Shown in pieces: positions 17,646 through 25,589 of a stretch of DNA of 64,000 nucleotides. The translations under genes were made by a program, and so were the position numbers. Within the stretch, counting starts at the first letter, position 1. Each line of letters opens with the position of its first letter. Source of the DNA: Paenibacillus donghaensis (GTDB taxonomy: Bacteria; Bacillota; Bacilli; Paenibacillales; Paenibacillaceae); assembly GCF_002192415.1 (NCBI RefSeq), contig NZ_CP021780.1, positions 5,084,001 to 5,148,000 on the forward strand, written 5' to 3'. The notes beneath the pieces were generated by a model. That model searched no databases. It saw nothing but the letters and a program-made list of their open reading frames with translations, and was not told where the DNA came from.

Positions 17646-19376
17646 ATGAACAGACGTATAACCATGAAGCGTTTCCTTTACTTCTTTGTTTTCTTCCTGC
17701 TACTAACGCTGAGTCTATTCTATTGGCTGAATAACATTAGTTCCCGGACACTTCAGAAGAACCTGATCCGTTCATCCATGAATCAGATGGATTATGCGGA
17801 AAGTATGCTGAATAATGTCTTTTCGGAAGCCAGTCTTTATGGAATCCAATACACTGTCGAAGATCGAGTTCGATTGTATTATCGGGAGAAACATAGTTTG
17901 GACAACTACGATGCACAAATGAAAAAAAACGAAATCAATAACCGCATTTCTAATTCGCTTCTGTCCATTCAATCGGTCGATTCTATTGGCATTTTTTGGA
18001 AAAAAGACGGTGACTTTATCAGCACAAGAAATGATTCAAGTCTATTAGCCGTCCTTAAAGATGTTACTTCCCAAGGTTGGAAGTTTGTGGATGGTAAATT
18101 ATACTATTTTTCCCTATCGCCGATAATGAAACCTGAATACCAACCATCCGACATTCAATATGTAGTCGGTATCAAACTCAAAACAGAAGCTCTGACTGAT
18201 CTTCTAAGCAAAGCAGTCAACAGCGATAGCTCCAGGGCATTTTTTCTCGCCAACAAAAACCTGTTGATCAATGACAAACCGGTTGACAAGGCGATTGTAG
18301 AGAAAGCAAAGTTAAGCGTCGCGCCGAACTATGGAACAATTATGAAGTTTGATTATTATAGTAAAAAAGGCGATTATTATATCTTGTCCAAGTATTTGCC
18401 CCAAATCAATACCTATTTGGTCACCTATACGAGAGTCAGTGATTTTCTCGTGCCCCTGAATCATACGCGGCAAGTATTTTTTATGGGAATCGCGGCTATT
18501 TTCCTTATCGGTCTTATTATTATTCTGATTTTTTATCGCAACTTCTATCGCAGTGTTCATATCCTGAACAAAAAGTTTTTAAGGGTTGAGCAAGGGCATT
18601 ACAATACACGAATCACGACTTCTGCGAACGGAGAGTTCAACCAGTTGTTTAGAAGCTTTAACCATATGATTGCTCAAACACAGAGCTTGTTCGCGTCTCT
18701 CAAACTGGAGACTGCACTACGCAAAACAGCCGAGTTCAAACAACTACAGGCCCAGATTAATCCCCATTTTCTTTACAACACTTTGTTCTATATCATTTCT
18801 GTAGCCCGCACATCGCCCGAGTCAGTTGAACGGATGGGAAAGCATCTAGCAGAATACTATCGTTATATGACCAAGTTAGATTCAAGCAAAATCACATTCG
18901 GCACTGAACTGAAGTTGGCTGAGCACTATTTGATTATCATCTCCTTATGTAAGGATCTGGAGTACGACATTCAGCTTCCTCCAGAGTTAGATAGCTTTCC
19001 GATCATGCCCTTGATCATTCAACCGATGCTAGAGAATGCCGTTCAGCACGGTATCGAAAGTCGGATCGGCGCCCATCGGATTTCTGTCGTCGTTGAGAAG
19101 CGAGAAAATGAGTTGCAAATTAAAATCAGCGACGACGGTAAAGGAATGGATTCTGGAGTAGTTCGCTTTCTGCGAGACCAACTTGATGCCGATCAAGCTC
19201 CAGTAGGAACCCGAGGCACTGGGCTTTGGAACGTCAATCAACGCCTCAAGAATGTATACGGCAAAGCAAGTGGGTTGAGCTTCTTCCGCAACGACTGGGG
19301 GGGAATAACCATTACGGCTCACCTTCATCTCAACCAAAGCGAGGGCGGAAACTATGCGATTATTGATCGTGGATGA
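17646..19376 (+). CDS. Sensor histidine kinase, YesM-like
   Basis: 576 residues. Membrane segments lie near residues 9-28 and 278-298 and flank an extracellular sensor domain; a HAMP region follows. The His-kinase motif QAQINPHFLYNTLF has its phospho-His near residue 373. The ATPase has PLIIQPMLENAVQHGI (N box), DDGKGMD and GTGLWN. The response regulator start overlaps its end by 23 bp, so the pair is translationally coupled. It is divergent from the importer operon. By analogy it senses an extracellular glycan, possibly through the binding protein, and activates the importer. Confidence 0.9.
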   Translation: MNRRITMKRFLYFFVFFLLLTLSLFYWLNNISSRTLQKNLIRSSMNQMDYAESMLNNVFSEASLYGIQYTVEDRVRLYYREKHSLDNYDAQMKKNEINNRISNSLLSIQSVDSIGIFWKKDGDFISTRNDSSLLAVLKDVTSQGWKFVDGKLYYFSLSPIMKPEYQPSDIQYVVGIKLKTEALTDLLSKAVNSDSSRAFFLANKNLLINDKPVDKAIVEKAKLSVAPNYGTIMKFDYYSKKGDYYILSKYLPQINTYLVTYTRVSDFLVPLNHTRQVFFMGIAAIFLIGLIIILIFYRNFYRSVHILNKKFLRVEQGHYNTRITTSANGEFNQLFRSFNHMIAQTQSLFASLKLETALRKTAEFKQLQAQINPHFLYNTLFYIISVARTSPESVERMGKHLAEYYRYMTKLDSSKITFGTELKLAEHYLIIISLCKDLEYDIQLPPELDSFPIMPLIIQPMLENAVQHGIESRIGAHRISVVVEKRENELQIKISDDGKGMDSGVVRFLRDQLDADQAPVGTRGTGLWNVNQRLKNVYGKASGLSFFRNDWGGITITAHLHLNQSEGGNYAIIDRG

Positions 19377-20727
19377 CGGCAGATATATCGTGGAATATTT
19401 AAAGCATTTACTGGACTGGAGTAAATTCGCTATTGATGAGGTTCAGACAACCACCAGTCCTCTGGAGGCAAAGCAGCTCCTCGAGAGTATCCCCATTGAT
19501 ATTCTTATCACGGATATCCGCATGCCAGAGGTGTCCGGGTTGGATCTGTTGAAATGGATCCGAGAAAGGCAGTTACCCTGCCAAGTGATTATTTTATCCG
19601 GCTATTCCGACTTCGAATACGCTCAAAGTGCTGTTCGCTTTGGTGCAGCCGATTATTTGCTAAAGCCCGTCATCAAAGACGAGATGGAACGTGCCATCCT
19701 TCAGGCGGTCCATGTGATTAAGGAGACCCGCTCAACCGTTGATACGGAACAGCCAGATGTAAATGGAATCGGCTTGCTGCTCGAAGTCCTCTCGGAGAGT
19801 GAGCAGCAAGCTGGCAGCTATTCCTCTTTTCTAAGTTCTCGATTGTCAGAAGCATTTATCTATGCCAAGAGTGCAACTCCATCCGAAAAAAATGAAAGAT
19901 TTTTACTGGATACTGCCTGGCCTCTGAACTGCCTTGTATGGTTCTCCTCCGGCCGCCCTTCTCTGATGACGGCGATGCTGCCTGCTTCCTGCAAACCAGA
20001 GCTATCTATTAAGTGCAACACTAATGATATTATCTTCTCCGATTCGTTTCTTCCACATGAGAAGAATTCTGCCCGTAGCGAGTTCATTCGATTTTACTAC
20101 GGAGAACAGATCAGCATGGATGATTTCATTAATATCCGTTTCTTTCCAAGTGATTGGACTTTGGACAAGGAAGATTGGGAAGCAACCAAAAAAAGCAGTC
20201 AAAAACAATTTCACCAATACGGATCACGAATTCTAAAAATCCTTTATCTGATTGAGTTTATCAGACATATTTATGCGGCGTTCCCGAATCTAAATTCCGA
20301 TATAGCCGCCAACTGGATTTTCAACCATTTGGAAGACCCTGACTCTGTCTTCGTCGATATTCTGTCCACCGTTTCCCAACTAGGACGCAAATCCAAGCTA
20401 ACCAACCAAGATATTGTGGAATCCGTCCAAGCTTATCTTCTTGATCATCTCGAGGATACGCTAAATTTGGAAGAACTCGGTGTACTAGTTCATCTACATC
20501 CTGTTTACCTATGTAAATTTTACAAGCAGGAGACTGGAATGAATTTATCCAGTTTTCTACTTGTAAAGCGAATGGATAAAGCAGCCCACCTGCTATTGGA
20601 ATCCAACCTTCATATCGCAGATATCTCGAAAATGGTCGGCTACAAGAAGCCACAATACTTCATTAAGCTGTTCAAAGAGCAGTATGGAGTCACTCCTTAC
20701 CAATACCGTCGTATGATCATTCAATAG
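19354..20727 (+). CDS. Response regulator with AraC-type output, YesN-like
   Basis: 457 residues. The receiver domain has D7/D8, the phosphoacceptor D54 (LITDIRMP) and K103 (LLKPV). A long linker precedes the C-terminal AraC double HTH (LEELGVLVHLHPVYLCKFYKQ; ISKMVGYKKPQYFIKLFK). It overlaps the kinase gene by 23 bp. Probable activator of the divergent importer/fucosidase operon. Confidence 0.9.
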   Translation: MRLLIVDDGRYIVEYLKHLLDWSKFAIDEVQTTTSPLEAKQLLESIPIDILITDIRMPEVSGLDLLKWIRERQLPCQVIILSGYSDFEYAQSAVRFGAADYLLKPVIKDEMERAILQAVHVIKETRSTVDTEQPDVNGIGLLLEVLSESEQQAGSYSSFLSSRLSEAFIYAKSATPSEKNERFLLDTAWPLNCLVWFSSGRPSLMTAMLPASCKPELSIKCNTNDIIFSDSFLPHEKNSARSEFIRFYYGEQISMDDFINIRFFPSDWTLDKEDWEATKKSSQKQFHQYGSRILKILYLIEFIRHIYAAFPNLNSDIAANWIFNHLEDPDSVFVDILSTVSQLGRKSKLTNQDIVESVQAYLLDHLEDTLNLEELGVLVHLHPVYLCKFYKQETGMNLSSFLLVKRMDKAAHLLLESNLHIADISKMVGYKKPQYFIKLFKEQYGVTPYQYRRMIIQ

Positions 20728-21277
20728 CATCAGGAACCATGAACTAATAGACTGGGCACACAAACAATGAATCCTCACGGAAGAAAAACGCTAATTTAAC
20801 GCTGTTCCTGACAAATAGAGGAAACTTATCCGCGCTTTCGGCTAGAGAACAAATTGACCACTGTTAAGCTTCAGCCAGGGTAGGCTGATGGAGAGCTGTG
20901 TTTTCCTGTCATAGCCTTAGCGTTCCTATAAGGGTTGCTCAGGCTTCCTGCATGACCAAGCCGGATCGGCCGCCCGATCCGGCAATTTGTCTAACTGTCA
21001 CGATCTCAAACCGGACAGCTTAATACAAATGACCGAGCTGATACACTATTATACCGACAACGATTACGACTATCTGGAAGTATCGATGAAGAAGTTAAAA
21101 GGTGGCCTTAGGCGACTTATTATCTTATAGTATTTATCAATTTTATTATTTGATTAAAATTTGAATGCGCCGCTTCTTTAACATACATCCCTATTTTCGA
21201 ATTATTATTTACATTTTTCGTAATATGGTAGCATTTTGCGCCCTTTTTCACCATTTAAAAGTAAAGGAGGTAAAATA
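20728..21277. other. Intergenic region with hairpin and possible coding remnant
   Basis: About 550 bp between the response regulator and the integrated element. A GC-rich hairpin GCCGGATCG/CGATCCGGC at 20960-20983 looks like a terminator. At 21029-21130 a 33-codon frame (MTELIHYYTDNDYDYLEV...) looks like a piece of a larger degraded gene that I cannot name. This is also where the missing left part of the integrated element would be expected. Confidence 0.45.
20960..20983 (+). terminator. GC-rich hairpin downstream of the response regulator
   Basis: Perfect 9-bp arms GCCGGATCG and CGATCCGGC around a 6-nt loop, followed by AATTTGT. It is some 230 bp after the response regulator stop, so assignment as its terminator is tentative. 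Confidence 0.45.
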
Positions 21278-21667
21278 ATGAAAACTAACTCTGAAGAAGA
21301 TCTATATTCATCGATTGAAAAGGCATTCAGTAGCTATGTGAAATCTTGTATGACTTTCATGAGTCGTAACTTTTTCAAACTGCATGATCAAGAAATGTAT
21401 CGTACAGGATCATTAGAAGAAATTAAGGAGGTAACACTCAGACAGATTAACGCTGAACACAATGATTTCGCAATTATTGATCAGAAAGAATCCTTATTCA
21501 AAGTTGTTGTTACATTAAGTTCCTTCGAAAAAAATCTTCTTTACTTAAAGTACCATGAGGAAAAGCCGGATTGGAAAGTTGCGGAATTATTAGGAGTCAG
21601 CAGACAAGCCATAACAAAATCCAAGAAAAAACTATTAATAAAAATAAAAGATAGTTTAAATTCATGA
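21278..21667 (+). CDS. Sigma-70 region 4-like regulatory protein of an integrative element
   Basis: 129 residues from ATG 21278, which follows AAAGGAGG; the longer frame from 21236 is not needed. The C-terminal 50 residues form a sigma region 4-type HTH (LLYLKYHEEKPDWKVAELLGVSRQAITKSKKKL). The position upstream of a small HTH protein, an excisionase and an integrase matches the regulatory module of Tn916-family elements. Likely controls element genes. Base composition is AT-richer than the flanking chromosome. Confidence 0.75.
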   Translation: MKTNSEEDLYSSIEKAFSSYVKSCMTFMSRNFFKLHDQEMYRTGSLEEIKEVTLRQINAEHNDFAIIDQKESLFKVVVTLSSFEKNLLYLKYHEEKPDWKVAELLGVSRQAITKSKKKLLIKIKDSLNS

Positions 21668-21755
21668 CCAAAGGTTAATTCAATGGCATCAATTCGTAGT
21701 CCCCCATCCTTTTTTATGAATTAGATCAATCTTCAATAAAAAAGGAGGAATAAAA

Positions 21756-21959
21756 ATGAGAGAAGTGATTGAGCTCCTGAAAATGTCCCAATCTGGTGAT
21801 AAAGATGCAGAAATAGAACTTATCAATAGATATGAAGGTTTAATTAATAAATTGTCCTGGCATAATGGAGTGTTCAGTGAAGATTGCAAGCAACAATTAA
21901 CTATAGAATTTATTATGGCAGTAAGACGCTTTGATCTTAATCGCTATATTGATAAATAA
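21756..21959 (+). CDS. Small helix-turn-helix/sigma-like protein of Tn916-type module
   Basis: 67 residues, with AAAGGAGGAA before the ATG. MREVIELLKMSQSGDKDAEI and the NRYEGLINKLSW segment resemble the small sigma region 2-like proteins that accompany the sigma region 4-like protein in Tn916-type elements. Followed by a hairpin terminator at 21963-21983. Confidence 0.65.
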   Translation: MREVIELLKMSQSGDKDAEIELINRYEGLINKLSWHNGVFSEDCKQQLTIEFIMAVRRFDLNRYIDK

Positions 21960-21962
21960 TTT

Positions 21963-21983
21963 TGGCAATTGAGTTGCCTTTTT
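21963..21983 (+). terminator. Terminator after the small HTH gene
   Basis: Stem GGCAA/TTGCC followed by TTTTT, immediately after the stop codon at 21959. Confidence 0.6.
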
Positions 21984-22033
21984 AAATTATTTGCGCATTT
22001 TATAATATAGGTGAACACACATTCATCTCCAAA

Positions 22034-22186
22034 ATGCACATTGAAAATTTTATAAATGAATATTTCAAATACTTTACTCTTGTATCCGTAAAGCGGAAAG
22101 CGACAAAGCTGAAACGCCATGACACCGATTGTATTTATAAGGTCGAGCGATTACTTTCTGGCTTAGATCAATTTTTGGTGAATTGA
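22034..22186 (+). CDS. Small hypothetical protein in the integrative element
   Basis: 50 residues from ATG 22034 to TGA 22186 (starts MHIENFINEYFKYF, ends LDQFLVN), with basic middle KRKATKLKRHD. No strong ribosome site is visible. It could be a real small element gene or the surviving tail of a larger one. No function recognised. Confidence 0.35.
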   Translation: MHIENFINEYFKYFTLVSVKRKATKLKRHDTDCIYKVERLLSGLDQFLVN

Positions 22187-22398
22187 TTCGCCATGATGTG
22201 CAAGAGTGATAATGATACTTCTGCCTGGCCAACGTAACTGTACTGGGGGCAGCCTGCTCGGATGAGGGGGAGTCTCTGTATTATTACAGAGCTATGATGT
22301 CGCTTAACCAACGACAGTTTGAAATACTTCTTATAACAATTTATAAACATCATTTAATGCCAACTATCTTCCATTTGGAAATGAAGTGGAGGTTCAAC

Positions 22399-22668
22399 AT
22401 GAACCAATTAAATCATGGAACAATCAATCAACAAGAGGCTTATGATTTGTTATTCCAGAATTATCCAGATATCGTCAATATTGACGAGATGTGTGAAATG
22501 CTTGGAGGTATAAGTAGCAAAACTGCTTATAAATTACTTCAAGAAAATAAAATCAGTCATTTCAAAATTGGTCGGATTTATAAAATTCCAAAAATAAATA
22601 TCCTACTGTATCTTAATTTGTTTACTCCAAATTTTGATCGCTATCACTCTGACGCTTTACCGCATTGA
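22399..22668 (+). CDS. xis: Excisionase-like helix-turn-helix protein
   Basis: 89 residues from ATG 22399, preceded by GTGGAGG; the longer frame from 22294 has no ribosome site. NIDEMCEMLGGISSKTAYKLLQENKISHFKIGRIYKIPK is a typical excisionase/MerR-like winged HTH. It lies 77 bp before the integrase, the usual xis-int order, and should direct excision of the element. Confidence 0.8.
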   Translation: MNQLNHGTINQQEAYDLLFQNYPDIVNIDEMCEMLGGISSKTAYKLLQENKISHFKIGRIYKIPKINILLYLNLFTPNFDRYHSDALPH

Positions 22669-22745
22669 ACTTCCTCTTCCATACGTGTTATAATTAATAC
22701 GTCAATGGTAGGATCAGTGCGGGCTGCTATGAAGGAGGAATATTC

Positions 22746-23957
22746 ATGGTAGCAGGCCATCTACAAGAAAAAAAAGGGCTTTTTTATATGGTCTTGAATT
22801 GCAAAGATGAAGAAGGTAAGAGAAAACCAAAGTGGATTCCTACTGGCCTTATGGTAAAAGGAAACAAGAAAAGAGCAGAAGCATTGCTATTAGAGACAAG
22901 GAGGGAATTTACTCTTCACTTAAATGCCCCTGAAAAAGAACAAACTGCTGAAGAAATTATCGAAGAGAAACCCACTGAAGAGCCAGTTGATCTAGGTCCA
23001 CTGTTTTCTGAGTTCATGCTTCAATGGCTAGCTATGATGAAACATCAGGTTGAATTTATCACTTATGCTTCGTATCACAATGTCATTACTAATCATGTTG
23101 TACCTTACTTTGAAGAAAAAGGGCTTTTTCTCAAAGAGCTATTACCATGTCATATTCAAGAATACTATCAGTATGAGCTTGACGAAAATGGCGTGACAAC
23201 CAACACGGTTCTCCACTATCACGCTAATATACGTAAAGCTTTAAAACATGCGCTTAAAAATGATTTAATTAACACAAACCCGGCAGATAAAATTGATCGG
23301 CCCAAAAAGAATGATTTTGTCGGCAGCTTCTACAACAAGCAAGAGATTAACATTCTATTTGAAAAAGTTAAGGGCGAACTGATAGAGCTAGCAGTCATTC
23401 TTGCCGCTTTTTATGGATTGCGGCGAAGTGAAGTAGTCGGATTGAAATGGACAGCTATAAATTTTGAAAACAAAACGATTAGTATTAGGCACACTGTAAC
23501 TCCGGTTTATTTTGAAGGTCAAGAACATATCATTGAAAAGGACCGGGCTAAAAACAAACCGAGCCGCCGCACCTTACCTCTTGTGCCAGCCTTTGAGGAA
23601 TTACTGCTGCGTATTCGTGAGCTTCAAGCTCTTAATAAACTCATATGTGGTAACTCCTACTGCACTGATTATGAGGAGTATATCTATTTGGATAAGCTGG
23701 GACAACGTGTTAAACCCGGCTATATCACACAAAATTTTACTAGAACTCTTAAAAAACATGGTTTGCGTCATATTCGCTATCACGACCTGCGTCATAGTTG
23801 TGCAAGCCTCTTACTCGCCAACGGAGTCAGTATGAAAGAAATTCAGGAATGGCTGGGACACAGCAACTATTCTACAACAGCCAACATTTATTCTCACTTA
23901 GAATACAGTTCCAAAGTATCTTCAGCATCAACAATGAGCGGTGTTTTGGTCTTTTAA
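22746..23957 (+). CDS. int: Tyrosine site-specific integrase
   Basis: 403 residues, with AAGGAGGAA before ATG 22746 and a TATAAT box near 22690. An N-terminal arm-type DNA-binding domain (1-60) precedes a SAM-like core-binding domain (about 90-180). The catalytic domain has R near 226 (GLRRSEV), HxxR near 346-349 (HDLRH), H near 371 (WLGHSNYSTT) and the nucleophile Tyr near 382 (NIYSHL). The gene ends 170 bp from the 3' end of tRNA-Leu, its likely attachment site. It appears intact. Confidence 0.93.
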   Translation: MVAGHLQEKKGLFYMVLNCKDEEGKRKPKWIPTGLMVKGNKKRAEALLLETRREFTLHLNAPEKEQTAEEIIEEKPTEEPVDLGPLFSEFMLQWLAMMKHQVEFITYASYHNVITNHVVPYFEEKGLFLKELLPCHIQEYYQYELDENGVTTNTVLHYHANIRKALKHALKNDLINTNPADKIDRPKKNDFVGSFYNKQEINILFEKVKGELIELAVILAAFYGLRRSEVVGLKWTAINFENKTISIRHTVTPVYFEGQEHIIEKDRAKNKPSRRTLPLVPAFEELLLRIRELQALNKLICGNSYCTDYEEYIYLDKLGQRVKPGYITQNFTRTLKKHGLRHIRYHDLRHSCASLLLANGVSMKEIQEWLGHSNYSTTANIYSHLEYSSKVSSASTMSGVLVF

Positions 23958-23962
23958 TAAAA

Positions 23963-24006
23963 AAAGATCGCACAGCCCTCAATATTTCATGAGAGTCATG
24001 CGATCT
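23963..24006. terminator. Hairpin after the integrase
   Basis: Arms AAGATCGCA and TGCGATCTT enclose a partly paired loop, starting just after the integrase stop. On the minus strand the stem runs into a T-tract, so it may stop transcription in both directions. Confidence 0.55.
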
Positions 24007-24013
24007 TCTCCTC

Positions 24014-24073
24014 GTTCTCTCCTTCGGAAAAAGGAGAGAACTGCAGGAGAGAACTCGTTGAAAAGTTCTCTCC
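24014..24073. repeat. Four copies of GGAGAGAAC as two adjacent hairpins near the attachment site
   Basis: GTTCTCTCC (24014-24022), GGAGAGAACT (24033-24042), GGAGAGAACT (24046-24055) and AGTTCTCTCC (24064-24073) give two back-to-back stem-loops between int and tRNA-Leu. The spacing and symmetry suit recombinase or excisionase binding sites in the attachment region. This is inference. Confidence 0.6.
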
Positions 24074-24126
24074 AGAGTCGTTTCAAAAACCAAGGTTTTC
24101 CGGAAAAAACCCTTATAAATCAAGGA

Positions 24127-24213
24127 TGCCGAGGACGGGGGTCGAACCCGTACGGTACTCACGTACCGCAGGATTTTAAGTCCTGTGCGTCTGCCTGTTC
24201 CGCCACCCCGGCA
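24127..24213 (-). tRNA. tRNA-Leu (anticodon TAA)
   Basis: 87-nt class II tRNA on the minus strand: acceptor TGCCGGG/TCTCGGCA-type pairing, anticodon loop CTTAAAA (anticodon TAA), variable arm GCGGTACGTGAGTACCGT and T-loop GGTTCGACCCC. CCA is not encoded. Its 3' end (24127) faces the integrase gene, so it is the probable insertion site of the element. Confidence 0.93.
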
Positions 24214-24388
24214 TGATAACATCGCGGTAACGCGACAAGAAATATAATATCATGTATCTCGCCTACACGCAATCCTTCAGAGTAATTTATTTCTGAGTAA
24301 GCTGCATGAGTCTAATGATGCGGTCAGTTCAACCTCTACGTACTGCTAGGCTTTTCCCTACGGATGGTGGATGTGCGGGATGGATTAT

Positions 24389-24572
24389 GCGGACCGTATA
24401 GCTCTTATTTCGCTGAAACATGCCTTTTTATCGGCCTAAGGAACTCCATTGCCCTTATTAGAGCGAAATGAGTGACAGTTCGCTGCCTTTGAGCTAAATA
24501 AGAGCCATGGAGTCCGCTACGTCGGTGAGATGAGCGAAATGGCACAAATAGAGGCATTGGAGTCCGTTAACG
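24389..24572. repeat. Dispersed intergenic repeat, GTCCG/AGAGGC family (copies 1)
   Basis: Copies: GCGGACCGTATAGCTCTTATT (24389 on), its inverse AATAAGAGCCATGGAGTCCGC (24497 on) and AATAGAGGCATTGGAGTCCGTTA (24547 on), each cited only in part. The same element recurs four times at 41.1-41.3 kb in both orientations. Confidence 0.65.
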
Positions 24573-24652
24573 GCGGAGGGCAGGGGTCTAACACATTAAA
24601 GTTGCTTAGATGCTCAGATATGCTGTGGGCGCTAACCAACTGGTGAGCCTGG

Positions 24653-24828
24653 GGACTTAGGAACTTAGGAACTTAGGAACTTAGGAACTTAGGAACTTAG
24701 GAACTTAGGAACTTAGGAACTTAGGAACTTAGGAACTTAGGAACTTAGGAACTTAGGAACTTAGGAACTTAGGAACTTAGGAACTTAGGAACTTAGGAAC
24801 TTGGGAACTTAGGAACTTAGGGACTTGA
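24653..24828. repeat. 22-copy tandem array of 8-bp unit GAACTTAG
   Basis: 176 bp built of 8-bp units. Nearly all are exact; variants are GGACTTAG at the first position and GAACTTGG and GGACTTGA near the right end. The array is noncoding and lies between tRNA-Leu and the WGxxGxxG-CTERM gene. Confidence 0.9.
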
Positions 24829-24968
24829 AGTCATGATTACTTTGAGACCACAGGAGGCGCAGAGTCTCCAAGAAAGGCTTGTGCGCCTCTTCGCGTTGCC
24901 TGCCGCTCCAACCACAGAACGCCAAAAACCCGCTCCGACAGAAGCCGAAGCGGGTGAAACCCAAATGC

Positions 24969-25526
24969 TTAACGGCGGTCGCCGCCACGGTCGCCTACCC
25001 GGCTGCGCATGCCAGCGAGGCCCAGCAGGCCGATCAGCCCCAGCCAGCCCCAATTGGAACCGTTGCCGTCGTTATTGGTTGTGCTGGTTGCCCGGTATCT
25101 GCCGGTTGGCGTGGTGTTGGACAGAGGCGACACTGTGTTGTTGTCCCGGGTGCGGATTTTGTCATTCATGATCGTGTCGTTGCCTCTCATCGTTCCGGTA
25201 CCCCGGTTCATCGTTCCTGTTGTTCCCGTCCCCCGGTTCATCGTCCCCGGCGCTGGCGTTCCCGTAAGGTTCATCGTCCCCGGCGCTGGCGTTCCCGTAA
25301 GGTTCATCGTCCCCGGCGCTGGCGTACCCGTAAGGTTCATCGTCCCCGGCGCCGGCGTTCCCGTAAGGTTCATCCGACCATTGTTCATGCCGCCCATGTT
25401 GCCAAGATTATGCTCTGTTCCGCCCATACCACCCATGGTTCCGGCTGCGCTTGAGGCGTAGCCGGCTCCCGCCAGACTCAACGATAAGACAGTACAGCAT
25501 GCCAGGCTTGTTATCAGCTTGTTCAA
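24969..25526 (-). CDS. Secreted WGxxGxxG-CTERM domain protein with 11-residue repeats
   Basis: 185 residues. A signal peptide covers about residues 1-25 (LITSLACCTVLSLSLAGAGYASS). A Gly/Met-rich stretch follows, then four tandem copies of the 11-residue unit NLTGTPAPGTM, encoded by a 33-bp DNA repeat (about 25244-25375), and then NRGTGT repeats. The C terminus has the WGWLGLIGLLGLAG hydrophobic segment with a basic tail (MRSRVGDRGG), the hallmark of WGxxGxxG-CTERM proteins of Firmicutes, thought to be a sorting/processing tail. AGGGAGG precedes ATG 25526. Function unknown; likely surface protein. Confidence 0.85.
   Translation of the reverse strand: MNKLITSLACCTVLSLSLAGAGYASSAAGTMGGMGGTEHNLGNMGGMNNGRMNLTGTPAPGTMNLTGTPAPGTMNLTGTPAPGTMNLTGTPAPGTMNRGTGTTGTMNRGTGTMRGNDTIMNDKIRTRDNNTVSPLSNTTPTGRYRATSTTNNDGNGSNWGWLGLIGLLGLAGMRSRVGDRGGDRR
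25244..25375 (-). repeat. 33-bp tandem repeat (about 4 copies) within the CTERM protein gene
   Basis: Unit CGTCCCCGGCGCTGGCGTTC... on the plus strand repeated about four times with 1-2 base differences. It encodes the NLTGTPAPGTM units. Such arrays expand and contract by slippage. Confidence 0.8.
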
Positions 25527-25589
25527 GTTGTTGACCTCCCTTTAATGGTTATCGCTGATAATTTCCCCTTGAAGGCTGCCGTCTATACA

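Larger units (their letters stand above)
24214..24968. other. Repeat-rich intergenic region
   Basis: 755 bp without a supported gene. It contains copies of a dispersed GTCCG-type repeat (24389-24572) and a 22-copy 8-bp tandem array (24653-24828). The remainder is the 3' flank of the WGxxGxxG-CTERM gene. Confidence 0.7.

Noticed and set aside
24014..24073. CRISPR array
   Set aside because: Only four 9-10 bp motifs in mirrored orientation and no spacers of equal length; hairpins, not CRISPR.
24653..24828. CRISPR-like repeats
   Set aside because: Octamers are contiguous with no spacers.
24833..25461. Plus-strand ORFs opposite the CTERM protein
   Set aside because: Antisense of the 33-bp repeats; His/Arg/Pro-rich artefacts.
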